64,000 nucleotides of DNA from Punica granatum (GCF_007655135.1 NC_045131.1:31046001-31110000); one strand, 5' to 3'; positions 1 to 13,270 are shown, counted from the stretch's first letter. Notes: generated from the sequence alone by a model not told the origin. Numbers and translations are program-made.

Positions 1-2441
1 ATTGCAATCAAACTTAATAATAATAGGATAGCATTAAAAAGGAAAAAGAAGAAGAAAAAAAGAAGATGATTTCGTGTAATTGCACGCGCCTTTCGTGTTG
101 AGGGTATACTCTCAACTAGCCAAGTACTCGGTCATTTGTATCTATTCACAGAACTTATTTATCATAACTTATTCAAGGGCTCGTGCAAATATTGAGTCTG
201 CAACTGTTCCTAAATAGAAACCTAAAACCAAAATGGAACTCCGATTATCAAATTATAGAGAAAATAATCAATTTCTGTATTTTTCATCACAATTGCTGGG
301 AGAATACTGCGGGCATAAATATAGAGAGCCAATCCCATGGATGGCAAGGGAAACAGCACATGGAAAGCAATAATGCTGTGATGCTATTATGTACGTATTA
401 TGATACTGTATGTACTACGTACATAAACAGGAGAATTTCTGTATTTCCATTTGTATATAATGGAAAGCGATAATGCTATTATACAGAAAGGTAACATAAA
501 ATCAATAAAGGATCTTTCTAATACCGATAGTAATTCACCATCGCATCCTTCATCCTCTCGCCCTTCTGCTGTTTATCAAATATATATTTTTCATAAAATC
601 AACCCATAAATTATCAACTAAAAGTAGAATCGGAGAACGTCTTGCATAACTGCCAGGCTGTATGTATGTGCTAGAACCTGGCATCAATGAAGGGGTGGAG
701 ACTAGAGGTAGGAGCGAGGGCGGAGGTCGCGAAAAGTGGCATGCATCACCAATTACGTCAATGGAAGATAAGATTACAATAAAGACCGGGAGGAGACAGG
801 CTACGTCCTACCTAGAGCGATTTGACTTCTAATGTCCATCACCAATTACGGCACATTACAAAGACTTGATCTAGATTCTCGAAAACTCCTACTTTTCTTC
901 CTCTAATCACAAGTCCTCCCACTATGGCGTAGCTTCTTCGTCGTCCTGATTGACAATGGTTTTACTTTCCCAATGTATTCATAAACAATAACAAATTAAA
1001 TCAATCGTGATGCATGAGTAATTATTCCTTTATTTATATATATATTTTCCGCATGTATGTATTGGATTACATGCTATTGGGAAAATGAGTTGTCCTTTCA
1101 ATGTGCTAAATATATAACTATAAATAAAATTAATATGACCCATATCTTCTCGTAATATTAAAAAAATTTCATGATAATTATTGAAGGTCATAATTTTCCT
1201 AAAGTTAAAAATAATCGACAAATCGAAAATATTTAAAGAGCTGAGGGTTAACCAATGAGCTCTCACGTATCATGTTCAACTTTTATATATTATATATTGG
1301 TGTTTTATGTTTTGTGTGATAACTTCTTGGCCCTCAAATCAACCTTAAAGGTGAGCATTTCCTTTAAATGATCAGATATATACTAGCATTGTGCCCGTGC
1401 ATGCACGGTATTTTTTTTTTTCGAAAACTGCACGATTGATATTATCATCTACAAACATTGTATTTCCATCTAGAATCTATCATGTACTATTATTAATTTT
1501 TCATTTTTGATGAGAAAAATAATTAAGGGAATCGAGCACAAAAAGAGAAAATAATAGACTGATTATTTCTTTTTCTTTTTTATTAATTAAATAATATATT
1601 TATTGCAAATTTTAAATTGCTTAATAAAATAAAATAGGAATACTGACAGAGTTTTTCTTATTTTATTCATTAAAAATTAAATAAAATGTGTAATACTAGA
1701 AAATAAATTATTAGAATAATGAACAATTAAAAAAATGCGAGAGTATGAAATGTTTTAGTATACTCTCTCAAGTTACTAGAAATCGATCAATTTTATAATT
1801 ATTTAAGATACAATCTATGAGCGGCTGAATATTCATTTACAGATCTCTAACATAGGTTGTGCTCCAGAGAGTTGTTGGTAACCCGTGAGTTTTGGAAGCA
1901 AAGTTATTATTACTTCCAACAATAAATAAAAGAAAGTGAAATTCCAAGAAGAAATTAAAATATCAATCTTATATAGGTTGATTTAGGTGTTTAGCGACTG
2001 ATTCTCTTAATTAAAATTTCATGTTTGAATTTTCTATATAGAGAAAATCTCCGATTAGAAGAACTTTAATTCTTATATTAGGTGGTAAAAAAAAGTCCAA
2101 AATTATGGAAAGTGAGCACAAGTTGATGACCCAAATTAAGAATAGTAAAATTAATTGGTCATCAGTCTGACGGTGGGAACATAGAATGAAAGAAGTCCCT
2201 TTGAATTCAGAGTTAGTGCTTGTAACCTTCTGGAAGCATAGTGAAATTAACTAATACTTGTTTACAAAAACATAAAGGCAAGTGGAAGTGCCTTTTGAAG
2301 TCCAAGATTAAGGAAGGAAAAAAAACAAAAAGAACAAAAGGAAAGCCATTAATTTGGACAGAATGTCAGCTGTTGATCCAAACACTGATCATCAGTCTGC
2401 CTTTGGCATGTAGAACAAGCCCAACCAAGGTGAGCTCTGTG
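1..2441. other. AT-rich intergenic DNA, no gene seen
   Basis: No reading frame here resembles a known protein, and the short frames are broken by stops on both strands. The stretch is AT-rich with short A/T runs. A perfect 14-base palindrome, CCGTGCATGCACGG, lies at 1395-1408, just after an ACTAGC motif. A weak tRNA-like B-box (atgtttgaattttc) near 2021-2034 may be the head of a decayed SINE. Confidence 0.6.
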
Positions 2442-3360
2442 TTAGCTCGAATATCATAGTAAGCACAGCTCAAGCCTTAATATTAAGGCTCAATCAAATT
2501 TTACACCGACCTCGAGCTACAACATCCTATAGTGGAGCTGAGCTCGAGTAGCCTAGTACTTAAGGCTCAACTAGGCCCCATTATGCCCCTAGTCTAAATA
2601 TACGGGAAAGCAAATATAGAAGCTGGACCTTTGATAGAGTCATTAATTACCTAATCCTACGATTATTCTCTCTCTTCCCGCTAAGAATTTGTTAATGAAT
2701 CCAATATAACACATCATTATCAAACAAAAAAGGAGCCCTAAAACGTATCCACCAAGAAAATAAAAAAAATAAATAAAAGACAGAGTCAACCGCACCGGCC
2801 ATTGAAGTGAGAAATACATTGAACAACCATCACCAGCAGCTTAATCTTTCCAATTTTGATAATTAATTACTAATTAATGGCCCCATCTTTTTGTTTCTTC
2901 CCCCCTAAAACCAAGTTTTCGTTTTAACTTCTAGGAAAAAATATATAGATGGCTGGCAGGTAATGCTTAAACAAGTTCACATAGAGCGCATACATCAAAT
3001 CTCATTCAGGGTCTCAATTAATTATGTTTATGAGAAACCACGTAGATGAAGACTTATATGGGGCCGGCATGTGATTCTTGGACATCATTGGAATTAATCA
3101 ATTTAATTATCTAATTCAAAGGGCATTTGGAGACAAAATCAAGTGCACAACACTAGACAAAGAGGCCATTGAATTCTGATTGACCCCCTTAAATTTAATT
3201 AAGATCGAGTTTTGGACCAAGCAGTTGGGAATGGACTAAGTTTCTTAATCTATCGTATTCTTTGTCATTTACAATAATTATAAATCGACTGTATTAGATC
3301 CTCCTCGTGTACAAGTTTGGAGAGCTTTTATGCATGGGACAAAAAAATCTTGGCTGTTAC
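2442..3360. repeat. Copy A of a three-copy noncoding duplication
   Basis: This block is alignable by eye with 23853-25150 (copy B), and its later part with 28675-29945 (copy C). Shared landmarks in the same order include ttagctcgaatatc at the start, ctcaagccttaatatt, caccggccattgaa, a block around 3041-3065 with ccacgtaga followed by gaagac, catgtgattcttg, and ttgggaatggactaagttt near the end. Sequence after 3300 (acaagtttggaga) matches the end of copy C. No protein is encoded. The block could be an ancient duplicated promoter or intergenic segment, or an unclassified mobile element; no terminal repeats were found. Confidence 0.65.
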
Positions 3361-4165
3361 ATATATATATATGTATATATCAGTCACATTCGAGTGATCT
3401 TTCAAGGAGAAGATCACAAAAGATGCCCAGGAAGGTCTAAAAATAACCGAAAACGAGAAATCAAGAGTAGAAGATATATGACAGAAGCGATTACAAAGCA
3501 CACGTACAACCAAGCAAGGAATCGAAATTGATAATGCAGTATATGCGGCAAGTAAAATTGATCTTCAGGAGGCAGGGAAGGCCTAAATATATTAATATAT
3601 AAATGCACATATATATTATATATACTCTATATATTATGCCAATACGATTTCGTATATTTTATCTAATGTATGTAATTTTGTCCTCTCATGCTTGGTTTTT
3701 ATATGGATTCGATTACTTTTACCCTATTCTATGCGTCAACACAGTAAAGCTAGCTATGAATTCAAGAAGCATGCATATGTAATCCTTAAAGTAAATTGGA
3801 AATTCCATCATAAATTTCATGGTTTAGCAACACCGAGAGAGCTCAGTTGATTAATAAGTTGTGGCAGTAGAAAGAGTTGCAGCATACACAATATGATTCA
3901 AAACATGTTGTGAAAATTCATTAGGTTCGTAATATTATGTATACTTATTTATTTATGTAAATTTTACGCGAAAATTGTTCTCAGAATTTTACCTAAGTTG
4001 TGCAATATGAAGACCATTTATTTCTGATTTTCATATAAAATATAAAATTAAATTATTGATTAAATTGTAATTTGGTTTAATTATGTATTGCCATGTTTGA
4101 TTCCCAATAAAACTACTTCTGTTAGTTATAGAATTATCATTTTTTAAAAGCGTAAATCGTATCAA
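3361..4165. other. AT-rich intergenic DNA
   Basis: Only low-complexity AT sequence, including a short TA run near 3361-3380, and no supported gene. Confidence 0.55.
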
Positions 4166-4282
4166 AAATGGTGTAGCGCAGTGGTGCAGACTCTTGCAAA
4201 GTAACGAAAAGATTTCAGGTTCCATACTCAATAGGACTACTCGTGGGTTTCTTTTGTAACCGAAAAAAAAGAATAAATCGTA
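4152..4282 (+). mobile_element. tRNA-derived SINE (short, about 105 bp)
   Basis: The body starts near 4166 with a Pol III box A-like stretch (ggtgtagcgcagtggtgcag at 4170) and a box B-like stretch (aggttccatactc near 4217-4229). It ends in an A-tract after gtaaccg at about 4270. It is bracketed by near-identical ten-base direct repeats, gtaaatcgta at 4152-4161 and ataaatcgta at 4273-4282, which fit a target-site duplication. The tRNA-like head, A-rich tail and flanking repeat together support a SINE. Confidence 0.7.
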
Positions 4283-5269
4283 ATTTTTCACGTAGTTATA
4301 TTTTACGTTTGCTTGTTTTATGATATTAAACTATTGAAAATTGTATGTGTATTTAAAGTTACTTCATACAAAACGTAGAATTGATACATTTGTTATGTAT
4401 TAAATGCTTGGGTATTAAATGTTGTTATACATTTGTGCGAGCTTTTGTCACGTCTGACGGCAACTGAAACTGGGCAAGTTTGGATCAGCTCGTCTATAAT
4501 AGCACTCTATTGCGTATTGCTGACACTCGGCTCCCCCTTCCGGACGCAGGGCAGGATACTATTTTTTGGGTATTGTCTCAATCAGGTGACTATTTGGTCG
4601 CCTTTGCCTATGCCCTTATTGCTGAATCGAGCCTTATTAGTGTTTATCCGGTATGGAAACTCATTTGGAGGTGGGAAGGGCCGCTACTTATTCAACATTT
4701 TTTATGGCTTGTGGCCCACGACCGTCTCTTCACGAATGATTTTCGGGTGGGATGTAACTTGGCTTCCTCAGCTCTTTGTACCCGTTGTCAATCTGCTAGT
4801 TAATCTGTCCTCCATGTTTTGCATGATTGCACATTCACTAGGACTGTTTGGTTTAGGATTGCACCCCGCCTTCTATCTCAAATTTCTTTGCATTATCTCT
4901 TCGGGAATGGCTTACTGGAACTGCGTGCTGGCTCTTATGGAATTGGCGGAACAAGAGTTTGTTTCAAGTGATTTTAATAGACCCTTTAATGAAGCAGCTC
5001 GAATTCTTGATGTGAGTGCCAATCTCAACTCTGCTCGGGTGCGCGAGGACCGCGTCCTGCCCAATGCTGCTAGTGAGTGGAGACTTATCAGATGGGAAAG
5101 GCCCCCTGCGGGCTGGCTTAAACTAAACTCCGATGGAGCGACTCGAGGTAACCCGGGCCTCGCTGGAGCAGGTGGGATCATACAAGATGAGCATGGGAAT
5201 TGGATCAGTGGTTTCAAGCACAACATTGGCATCGTTTCCTCGACAACAACTGAACTTTAGGGAGTTTTA

Positions 5270-5555
5270 TGAAGAAAACTAAAATATAAGGAGAAGAGAA
5301 GAGAGATGAGATATCGAAACGTGGTGGCCAAAAGCCTACCACTGGAGTTCTTACTCTTCAATAACTCGACTCATCGAATACATAAAATGACTAGCCTATT
5401 TATAGGCTTAAGAAGAAACCAAACTAGGAAACAAATAATATCGTAATACCATAATAAAACATAAACCAAATATTGAAAAATCCTAAGATAATTCATTGAT
5501 ATAATGTTATTTTAAATATTCTATTTCCTAATATAATAAATCAATATCTCCAACA
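5270..5555 (-). repeat. 3' LTR of the TRIM-like element
   Basis: Direct repeat of 6325-6609 with a few substitutions and a one-base length difference. On the minus strand it begins with TG and ends with CA, as LTRs normally do. Confidence 0.9.
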
Positions 5556-6324
5556 CTCCCCCACCAGATGAACATGCAGTGCAGCTGATGGCGGTAAGGA
5601 GAGAAGAGAGGACCAAGCCCCCAAAACAACGAGCGAACGACCCGAAGAACCTTAGGAATCCACCTAAGTTATTCGAAGTCAGAGAAGAACAACTCAAAGA
5701 ATGAGTTACTCTAAAATATAAATTGATTACTTCAAAGATGACTTGCCCATATCGTTACACGATCATCCTATTTATAGAACAAAGACACAAGGACTTTTTA
5801 ACTTCCCAAGACAGCCCATTAACTCTAATTCTATCTTCTCGGATTTTTCTGGACACGACTCACGAAAATGACAATAACTTTTCCTAGACAATTCCAAATT
5901 ACGAACAGTTTGATTCATTGGAAACTAGACTTCTAGGGCTTTCCAATGACATCTTATTTGAACCTATTTAATGCAGAAACGACTCAGAAGACTAAGCACG
6001 AAATGACTCTTCGGTTTCAGTCCAACAGTCTTTAATTGTATTCTAGAACCATCATATAGTCTTCTCGTTTTCTCCATCAGCAGAGATCTGTTCTTCTCAC
6101 ATGTTAAGACGAATTTGACGACGACAACGGCTTCTTGGCCCAGCAGAAAACGAGTATGGATTGACTTGGGTTTTTTGCCCAATAGTAATCAAGAAATCGA
6201 CTTGAGTTTCTTCCCTTTAGAGGTCGAGGAATAACGGTTGACTTGAGGGTTTTGCCTTCAGAGGTCAACTGAAATGCTTCATCGTCCAATCATCGATAGG
6301 TCCCATCATCCTGCTCTGATACCA

Positions 6325-6609
6325 TGAAGAAAACTAAAATATAAGGAGAGGAGAAGAGAGAGGAGATATCAAACGTGGTGGCCAAAGGCCTACCACGGGT
6401 GTTCTCACTCTTCAATAACTCGACTCATCGAATACATAAAATGACTAGCCTATTTATAGGCTCAAGAAGAAACCATACTAGAAAACAAATAATATCGTAA
6501 TACCATAATAAAACCTAAATAAGATATTTAAAAATCCTAAGTTAATTCATTGATACGATGTTATTTCAAATATTCTATTTTCTAATATGATAAATCAATA
6601 TCTCCAACA
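6325..6609 (-). repeat. 5' LTR of the TRIM-like element
   Basis: Pairs with 5270-5555 and directly abuts the tRNA-Met primer-binding site at 6311-6324. It would carry the promoter of the element. Divergence from its partner is small but visible, so the insertion is not brand new. Confidence 0.9.
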
Positions 6610-6995
6610 TTTTATCCAGCTTAAGACTCACATGGTTTGCATGGTCTATTGGTTGTCCATGCCTAATTCTAGAGATCAACTGGTTGGATGTGAAGGGACT
6701 CATCATAGATTCTACCAGATGCTCAATCTCTCTTCATCCTCTTGTGATCGTTATCCAGGAATTCTTTGCCAAAGATTGGAACGTGATTATGCAGTAGACC
6801 TTTGGGGAAGGAAATTTTTGTATTAATTGGCTTGCTCATAGAGCTATTTCTATTTCCCTTAGGTTTCAATCTCTTATTTTAGTACCGAATGGATTAGGTC
6901 ATCTTTTACTAGGTGATCTTGTAGGGATTACCTTACCCCGCTTTTGTAACTATGTTCTACTTTAATTTTGGTCATTGACCCTGTTTCCTAAATAA

Positions 6996-7595
6996 ATAAA
7001 AAATTTAAACATGCACACGTATATTTATGTGAAGATTAAAAAAGAATTTTATTCATTTAAAAATTAACTAATGAAATTAGTAAAAATGAAAAAAAAAATT
7101 GTGAGAGGGAGAGAGGAGAGGTAATGGTGAGTGGAGAAAAAGGGAGAGAGAGCTGTGGAAGAAATAGTGAGTAGTGAGAGGTAATACTTATATTACTAGT
7201 ATACCTTAAATTTAATGATCTTTATTTAAATTATTTTTTGATGCACAACATTGGAGAGTGTGCCATACCATAAAGTCCTAGATAAATAACATATATTAAT
7301 TAAACATTGGCGTATATATGCGTATACATTCATGTATCTCTGCCATTATAAAAGTTAAAGACTCTTCTCACCTCACTTTATCTTTCTAAATTGGCCATTA
7401 AAAATATTCTTTTACCTTGCAATTAAGCATACAAGTCATGCTTGCACTATGTATATTAAGCACATATACACATGGCTAGCTTTATGGGGTTTACAAATTT
7501 GAATAAGCATTAGGTAGTGGGACTATTATCCAAAAGAATAGTATCATTAGGAAAAAAGGAAAAAAAAAGAAAAATAATACATATATATATATATA
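6996..7595. other. AT-rich intergenic DNA with GA-rich patch
   Basis: Between two LINE remnants. It has a purine-rich patch at 7090-7175 and a short TA run at 7579-7599. No gene seen. Confidence 0.55.
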
Positions 7596-7599
7596 TATT

Positions 7600-8400
7600 T
7601 TTTATCGGTAAATGATAATAATTTCTATTCAAAAGGTACCGAGAAGGTGCAAATATATGTACAAAATATCAAAAGAACCACATGTACAAAAAGTAATCTT
7701 AGAGGATACCCGAATAATCGTTTACATCAATAAATAGGCTGATCGATTTCTCCTTTATCCAAGAACTAAACGTCTTAACTCATCTACCTAATAAAATATC
7801 TATAAAATTCTCCAAGTCTTAAAAAGCTAGATTGTTCATTTCCCTCCATATAAGCCAAAAAAAGGATATAAAGATAACATCTTGATGATCTTCCTTTTCT
7901 TTTTGCAACATCCAATAACTTGCCAAGCCTATAATTCTTCACGAACCAAAGATGTAGCAACCTATTAAACTCCAATGAGAGTGTAAATTGCAGCCCAGCA
8001 CCTCCTAAACCAAGAACAATGGATAAGGAGATGGTTAACATATTCTTCCACGCTTTTACAAAGGAATCATCTATTAACCAAGCTTTTCCCCTGCTTTTTT
8101 CAGATTGTCAATTATTAAAATACTCTCCAATGCAGCCTTTCATACAAAAAAAAAACTCTCAAAAGGGCATGAATTCTCCATATCATTTTCTGTGGGAAAA
8201 CCATTACCTCTTGGGTATTTGAAATTGCTAAATAATATGATCTCACAATAAATATTTTAGAGACGTCCTCCTTCGATAAGAGAGTATCACGACCCACATC
8301 ACTCAACTCAAGTTGGTACAAAAACCCTAAAAGAATCACCAGAACTTCAGCTTCCCAAAACAAATCATACATCGTGAATTTGATGTTCTAAGTATTGTGT
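7600..8400 (-). mobile_element. 3' fragment of a LINE (zinc-knuckle region and tail)
   Basis: Reading the minus strand, disrupted frames give peptides typical of the C-terminal part of plant L1-type LINE polyproteins: KAAWESILIIDNLKKAGEKL, then HLLIHCSWFRRCWAAIYTLI, then FFWLIWREMNNLAF. The 3' end, toward 7600, has the usual untranslated tail sequence in which ttgtacatgt and a Phe-rich frame precede accgataaaa. Several stops and frameshifts separate the peptides, so it is non-functional. It is strongly 5'-truncated and lies opposite in strand to the LINE at 4433-6995. Confidence 0.7.
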
Positions 8401-10946
8401 GCGAGGGAGAAATAATCACTAGCAGCAGCGTCTTTGTTCCTAGCTAAGTTGAACACAGCCGGAAGAAACAGGAACTATCTTCTTAAGACTTGAATTAATG
8501 ATACATCCGCGTCGACCAATTGATTTGAAGGTCGAATAAGTTCTGCTTTATTTATTCATTTGTTTATTATATATATCAGTCAATTCTAGATTACTCATCT
8601 CGTGACGTGATGGTATCAGTGCTTTAGCTCATGAAAAATGCAATTATGACAGTTGAATTAATCGTGGGATAATTTCAATTTTAGCGAATATTTATTTTAT
8701 TGCTATATTATCGTGTATATATCATGTATATAGCATGCGTATATATGGTTAAATCCAAGTAAAAATTTGTACTTGTTGAACAGAAAATAAAAAGAAAATG
8801 ATGAAATTCAATTCAAGTAGAAATTTAGAGAGGATCCAATTTGCATAGTGGGTGGAAAGTTGATGACGTAAAAGAAACAAAAGAGGGACAATTTATCAGT
8901 CTGAGAATGGAAAACATATACATCTATGTCTATCTATATATAATATGTAATTATAATACAATATAAAGTAGAGTTGTGATAGGTCCGGCCAAATAATTTT
9001 AGAATGTTCGATTTCTGAATAAAAATTTTCTTAATATTTTAGTTTTTAAATTTTTATATAATTTTAATAAAAATAATTTTGCTTTAATTTTTAAAAAGAC
9101 TAGTACATAGATGTGTGCATTGCACGCATACCACTATATAATAATGAAATACCAATTCGAGAAAGGGCCTTGGTGCAAGGCCAAGAGCATCCAAGTTCAA
9201 TTTTTATCAATGGGACTTATGCCCTTTCCTATCCATCTCCAGCTAACTCATAAGCCACAGAAATACCGATTCAAATTCATTATCTTATCATGTACAATAG
9301 TCATTAATTAAAATTTTATAGTCATAAAAAAATATTCAATCTTTTTTTAGTGTCCAATATCGACTCCCCTTATTTATGGACTTTATCTGCTACACTTTCT
9401 CTAAAACTGCAACTTTAATCATTGAAATGTATAAGATTAGTCATGCATTTATGCTTACCTGCATCAATTACTTTTATTTTTTTTTTCAATCATACAAAAT
9501 AGTGGGAAATATTGTTCTCGCAATTCTGAGAGATCGAGTATTAAATTTTATTCTCCCTTCCAACAATTGCATTTCTTGAGTTCAAACTTGTGATGATACA
9601 CATTTGGAGGTCTTTCTATTGTCAAGAAGCACGATAAACATGTAGCTTGATTTTTTTTATATGGCGCGACTATCAGCTCTATTTTGTAATATATAATGAC
9701 TATATATTACATAACTATACTTCTTACAAGCATGGTAAGGTATCATGGAATTTCTTTTTCGGTGAACATTGTCCCGTAGAATCTAAATTGTCTAATGTCA
9801 AATTGTCACCACCATCACCATAAAAACATACAAATATCGATGATAATACTCTAGGTAAAATGAATTTTATTGGTGTGTCTACCTTCAAACATGACAATTG
9901 AAAGTTGTTATTTGCCAAAGGGATTTAGATTACTTCATTGAATTTGTTTTTTGAAACTTTGTTCATGAATTAGAGCCTTTATTTTCTCCTGTTAACACAG
10001 TATGAAGCCTTTTATATCATCAATTAATCACGCCTCTTAATCATAAGTATGAAAAAAGAAAGAAGAAAATCCTCTTAATCATAAGGGGGAATCAATGACC
10101 TAAGTAAAATCGGACTACCCCTTTGAACCATAAAGGGAATTTATAAGGAAAAATTTAAAAGAAAAAAAAAGAACAAACTGAAATAAAGAGCCACCTAAAT
10201 GGATTAGAGCAACCATTATAATGTATATGGAACTTTGAAAAAATAAAAGAAAAAAAGATAAGGAAAAAGAAGAAGGTGAAATGGAGAATGACCAAATTTT
10301 AGCATCACGAACCTTGGGAGGCAGGGAAGTAAAAATAAATAAATAAAAAGAATTAGACCGAGTCACTTAAATAAAATGGAGCCTCACCTTCTTCTATTAA
10401 TTTACAAAATATCATTCAATATAATCAATAATAAATTTGAGGAAAAGGGGATATGTTCTTGCTCAGAATCACAAAGTTCAATGGCTTGTGTCTATGAAAA
10501 TATAACATGCATCCGCGAAAATTATATGTACTTTGGTCCAAGTTGTTACAAGTTCTATCTCAGGCTCTCAGCGCAAAACAATTCATAAGAGATTGACAAC
10601 ATACCTAACCAAATGACAAGAAGCACATCAGGACACAAGCTCTAGCACTTGAAGCCCTACGATACCAGAATCCCAAAAATATAACCCTAAACCATGTGGT
10701 TCCAATTGAGGTTGATTTTGGAAATCTTATTTTAGACTTTCCAATTTGCAGGTTAGCTCCATAATGTACCTGCCATGTAATAAGAGAAAAAGTGGTAACA
10801 TCAGTGGCATTAGGCTGGTGGTTCTTCTACTGGCAAGTTCTAGTACGTATAGAAGGGTTTGATAGATAGTGGATACGATGGCCCAGCACAACAGTGTGGG
10901 TCTTTATATGTTAATTACGAGAATAAGAATAACTATGTAGTAATAA
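8401..10946. other. Intergenic DNA, no gene seen
   Basis: AT-rich with scattered short frames, none recognisable. An ACTAGT motif followed by tgtgcattgcacgc (9101-9127) resembles the palindromic motif at 1386-1408. A candidate minus frame at 9724-9918 (64 residues) matches nothing I know. Confidence 0.5.
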
Positions 10947-11149
10947 AATAACTTCAACGCACTAACAAAAGTGTTGGTTGAGTGGTAAGTAGCTCACCCC
11001 TGTAAGGAGGAGAACACAAGTTTGAACTCAGGAAGCGCACTTGTTGGGAGAGTAAATAACCTTTATTATTTGATCTCCCGACTGAATTAGTTAGAATCCA
11101 TTGGGCTTCTGGATACCAGGGTACACACCCAAAAAAATAATTTCAACAC
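10947..11149 (+). mobile_element. tRNA-derived SINE with target duplication
   Basis: The body starts about 10971 with a box A-like run (tggttgagtggtaagtag) and has a box B-like run (aagtttgaactc near 11018-11029). It ends at a short A-tract near 11131. Near-identical direct repeats flank it: aataacttcaacgc at 10947-10960 and aataatttcaacac at 11136-11149. The body is about 165 bp, within the usual SINE range. Confidence 0.72.
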
Positions 11150-13270
11150 GAGATAACAATGAAACAGCCTGAAGAATTACAGAAACAAACCATACAAATG
11201 AATTCCCCTGCCATATTCATACCTTGAATTCATTTTGTAGGTTGCTCAAGATCCGCCAATACCACCCTCAATCTGAATCACTGAGGGCCAGCACCCAATA
11301 GTCTTTCTTGCTGCAGTCCTTCATTCCGAAATGAGACGCTTTAAAGTGAAGAACAAATTGATAGATTCAGTGTAGAACTTGACCTTCTCATCATATTCAA
11401 GAGTTGCATTGTGAACGATATTAAAACTTGCAATCTGGCTGTTCAGAGTTTTTCTTTTGCTTTTTGCTTCTCACACAAACTATTCCATCCCTGAGAGTTT
11501 TTCAGATTTAGAAGCAAATCAACTTGCATAGTTCACGTAAAAGAGTTTGACACTTATCTAGTGGCATTTTTGTTTAAGTTAAGCAGGCCTCCAGGAATAG
11601 CAGGAGGGACTTTGATCATAGTCCCTCATTGCAGAGGAATTTTGCTATATGTCCTAAGCGTTTCTTTACATTCCTAATAAAAGTAGTAAGATCAGTTTTG
11701 CAATTAAGGGGTCTTCTTTCTCCTACTAAAAACCAAAAACAGCGCCAAATGGGCATAAATCCATTAAGTTTTCATAAAAGTTAAACGATTTCTACGCGAC
11801 ACATGGAGCTTCATTGAACATGACTTTTAGAGTCATACAAATTAGCGGCAATTCATGAAGCCGAAGTTCAAAAGTTGTCTCACAGGGACACTCATTTGTG
11901 AAAAGCATTCGTTTGGACGAGTATACTGTAATTGGTCATACTGAGTAACGTATTGGTTATCATGAAGCAAGCAACAATTCTACAGGCCATGTTTAGTTAA
12001 TTTAATCTAAAAGAATCTCTTTAGAACCATTTATGTTATAATCTGCCCCTTACTTTCGATTACAAGTTACTAAAAAAGCCATGGAAAATCGTGTTGTAAT
12101 ACTGATGTCTATCTATATTGCAACGACAAAGTAAATATCATAGTAGATCATCTCAACAATTAAATAACATCAGGAACTCCATCAAGCACAAATCTGCAGG
12201 CTTCAGAAGGATCCCATCAAGCATATATCCAATTAATTCCCAAGACTCCTACCATCCAACAAACATAATCCCTGAAAGTCCAAACGTTTATCTCGTTAAT
12301 ACCATTTGAGTACAACAGAACGACAGCGATAAATACTGAGATAGTGGGACACTTTGATCACCGGACAATGAAACTTCATAACCAATGCCCCTTAATTCAT
12401 GCATTTTTTTTAACTGACTTTTGAGCAACAGGAAAATCCATTCGTTTTAACCTGAGCCATTTTCGAGGGGTGAAGCTCTTTAATGTTCGACCTTGAGGAT
12501 TGCCTGACAAATCCACTTTGTTATCACTTCATGGCATTGTTGGATTGCTGATTTTGCAACATGAAAATATTCAAACATCAGCGTGATATATATATATATA
12601 TATGTATATGTATATGTATATGTATAAACTTCGATACATATATTGAATTTCTTTTTTTCTTTTTTTTTTCCAAAGATACTGTGTCTTGGAAGAGATGTAT
12701 ACAACAAGAATTATATATGTTTATAGTAATAGAAAAGGAACATATGCAATTCACATAGTTACTAAATATGCGAGTGTCATCCATTTCATTTTGCATCTAA
12801 CATGTAAGGAAGAATATACCCCCATCAAGTCATACCCAATTCAATTCAAATTAACAGTAAATTGGAGAATAAAAGATGAATTGAATCGAATCAGCAGCGC
12901 TGGGATAGGCAATTTGAGAACCAACCTAAATTACAGGTTGAGAAAAGAAGGAAAGGGGAGGCAGGAATACTGATATCGGTATAAACTACCTTGACAATTT
13001 GTCAGATTCTAGACGGTGGAATCGCTAGCAGCGATCTGTCTCTAGGAGAGTAACTGAAGAGAGCGCTCGGACAGTTAAACAAGAAATAAGAGAGTGTGGG
13101 AAAGGCACAAATCAAAGAGGAGAAGTCACATATATATATCGCGACGGAATGTAAGGTAACAGCAGGGAATCTTTTCAAGTGGGAGACGGCACAAAAGGAA
13201 ACGGGACAGGCAGAGGTTTGTTGGCATAATGGTCTCTTGTGATTGTGGTAGGGGAAATATTGGAATTCTA
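11150..13270 (-). other. Possible non-coding or decayed transcription unit
   Basis: This stretch is less AT-rich than its surroundings. On the minus strand, 13190-12990 looks like an untranslated leader: mixed composition, a pyrimidine-rich part, and a good donor context CAAG|GTAGTTT at about 12990. Nearby minus-strand pieces at 12560-12440 and 11340-11230 have balanced composition but no protein I recognise. A (TA)/(TGTATA) microsatellite lies at 12587-12626. I cannot assemble a gene; treat as unknown. Confidence 0.25.

Larger units (their letters stand above)
5265..6614 (-). mobile_element. Non-autonomous LTR retrotransposon, TRIM-like, with target duplication
   Basis: Two long terminal repeats (5270-5555, 286 bp; 6325-6609, 285 bp) are near-identical direct repeats. 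On the minus strand they begin TGTTGGAGATATTG and end TTTTCTTCA. The primer-binding site is next to the right LTR at 6311-6324, where the minus strand reads TGGTATCAGAGCAG, complementary to the 3' end of plant initiator tRNA-Met. The polypurine tract lies beside the left LTR (5556-5567, minus-strand CTGGTGGGGGAG). These fix the orientation as minus, with the right LTR as the 5' LTR. The internal region is only 769 bp, and I see no gag, protease, integrase or reverse transcriptase. A perfect 5-bp target duplication, TTTTA, flanks it at 5265-5269 and 6610-6614. It is larger than classical TRIMs, so 'small non-autonomous LTR element' is the safe name. Confidence 0.9.
4433..6995 (+). mobile_element. 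5'-truncated, decayed LINE split by an LTR element
   Basis: This is the 3' part of an L1-type plant LINE. Positions 4630-4803 encode a zinc-knuckle (zf-RVT) segment (WKLIWRWEGPLLIQHFLWL, then CTRC), and the matching VLHVLHDC part continues after an in-frame stop. The 4433-5260 frame ends in an RNase H start (WLKLNSDGATRGNPGLAGAG). At 5270-6609 a small LTR element interrupts the domain. LINE sequence resumes at about 6615, and 6805-6960 encodes the RNase H tail (REGNFCINWLAHRA in the reading that contains the 6826 stop). An A-rich tail (aaataaataaaaaa) lies near 6990. The endonuclease and most of the reverse transcriptase are absent, and frames shift repeatedly, so it is dead. Its 5' end was not defined. 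Confidence 0.8.
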
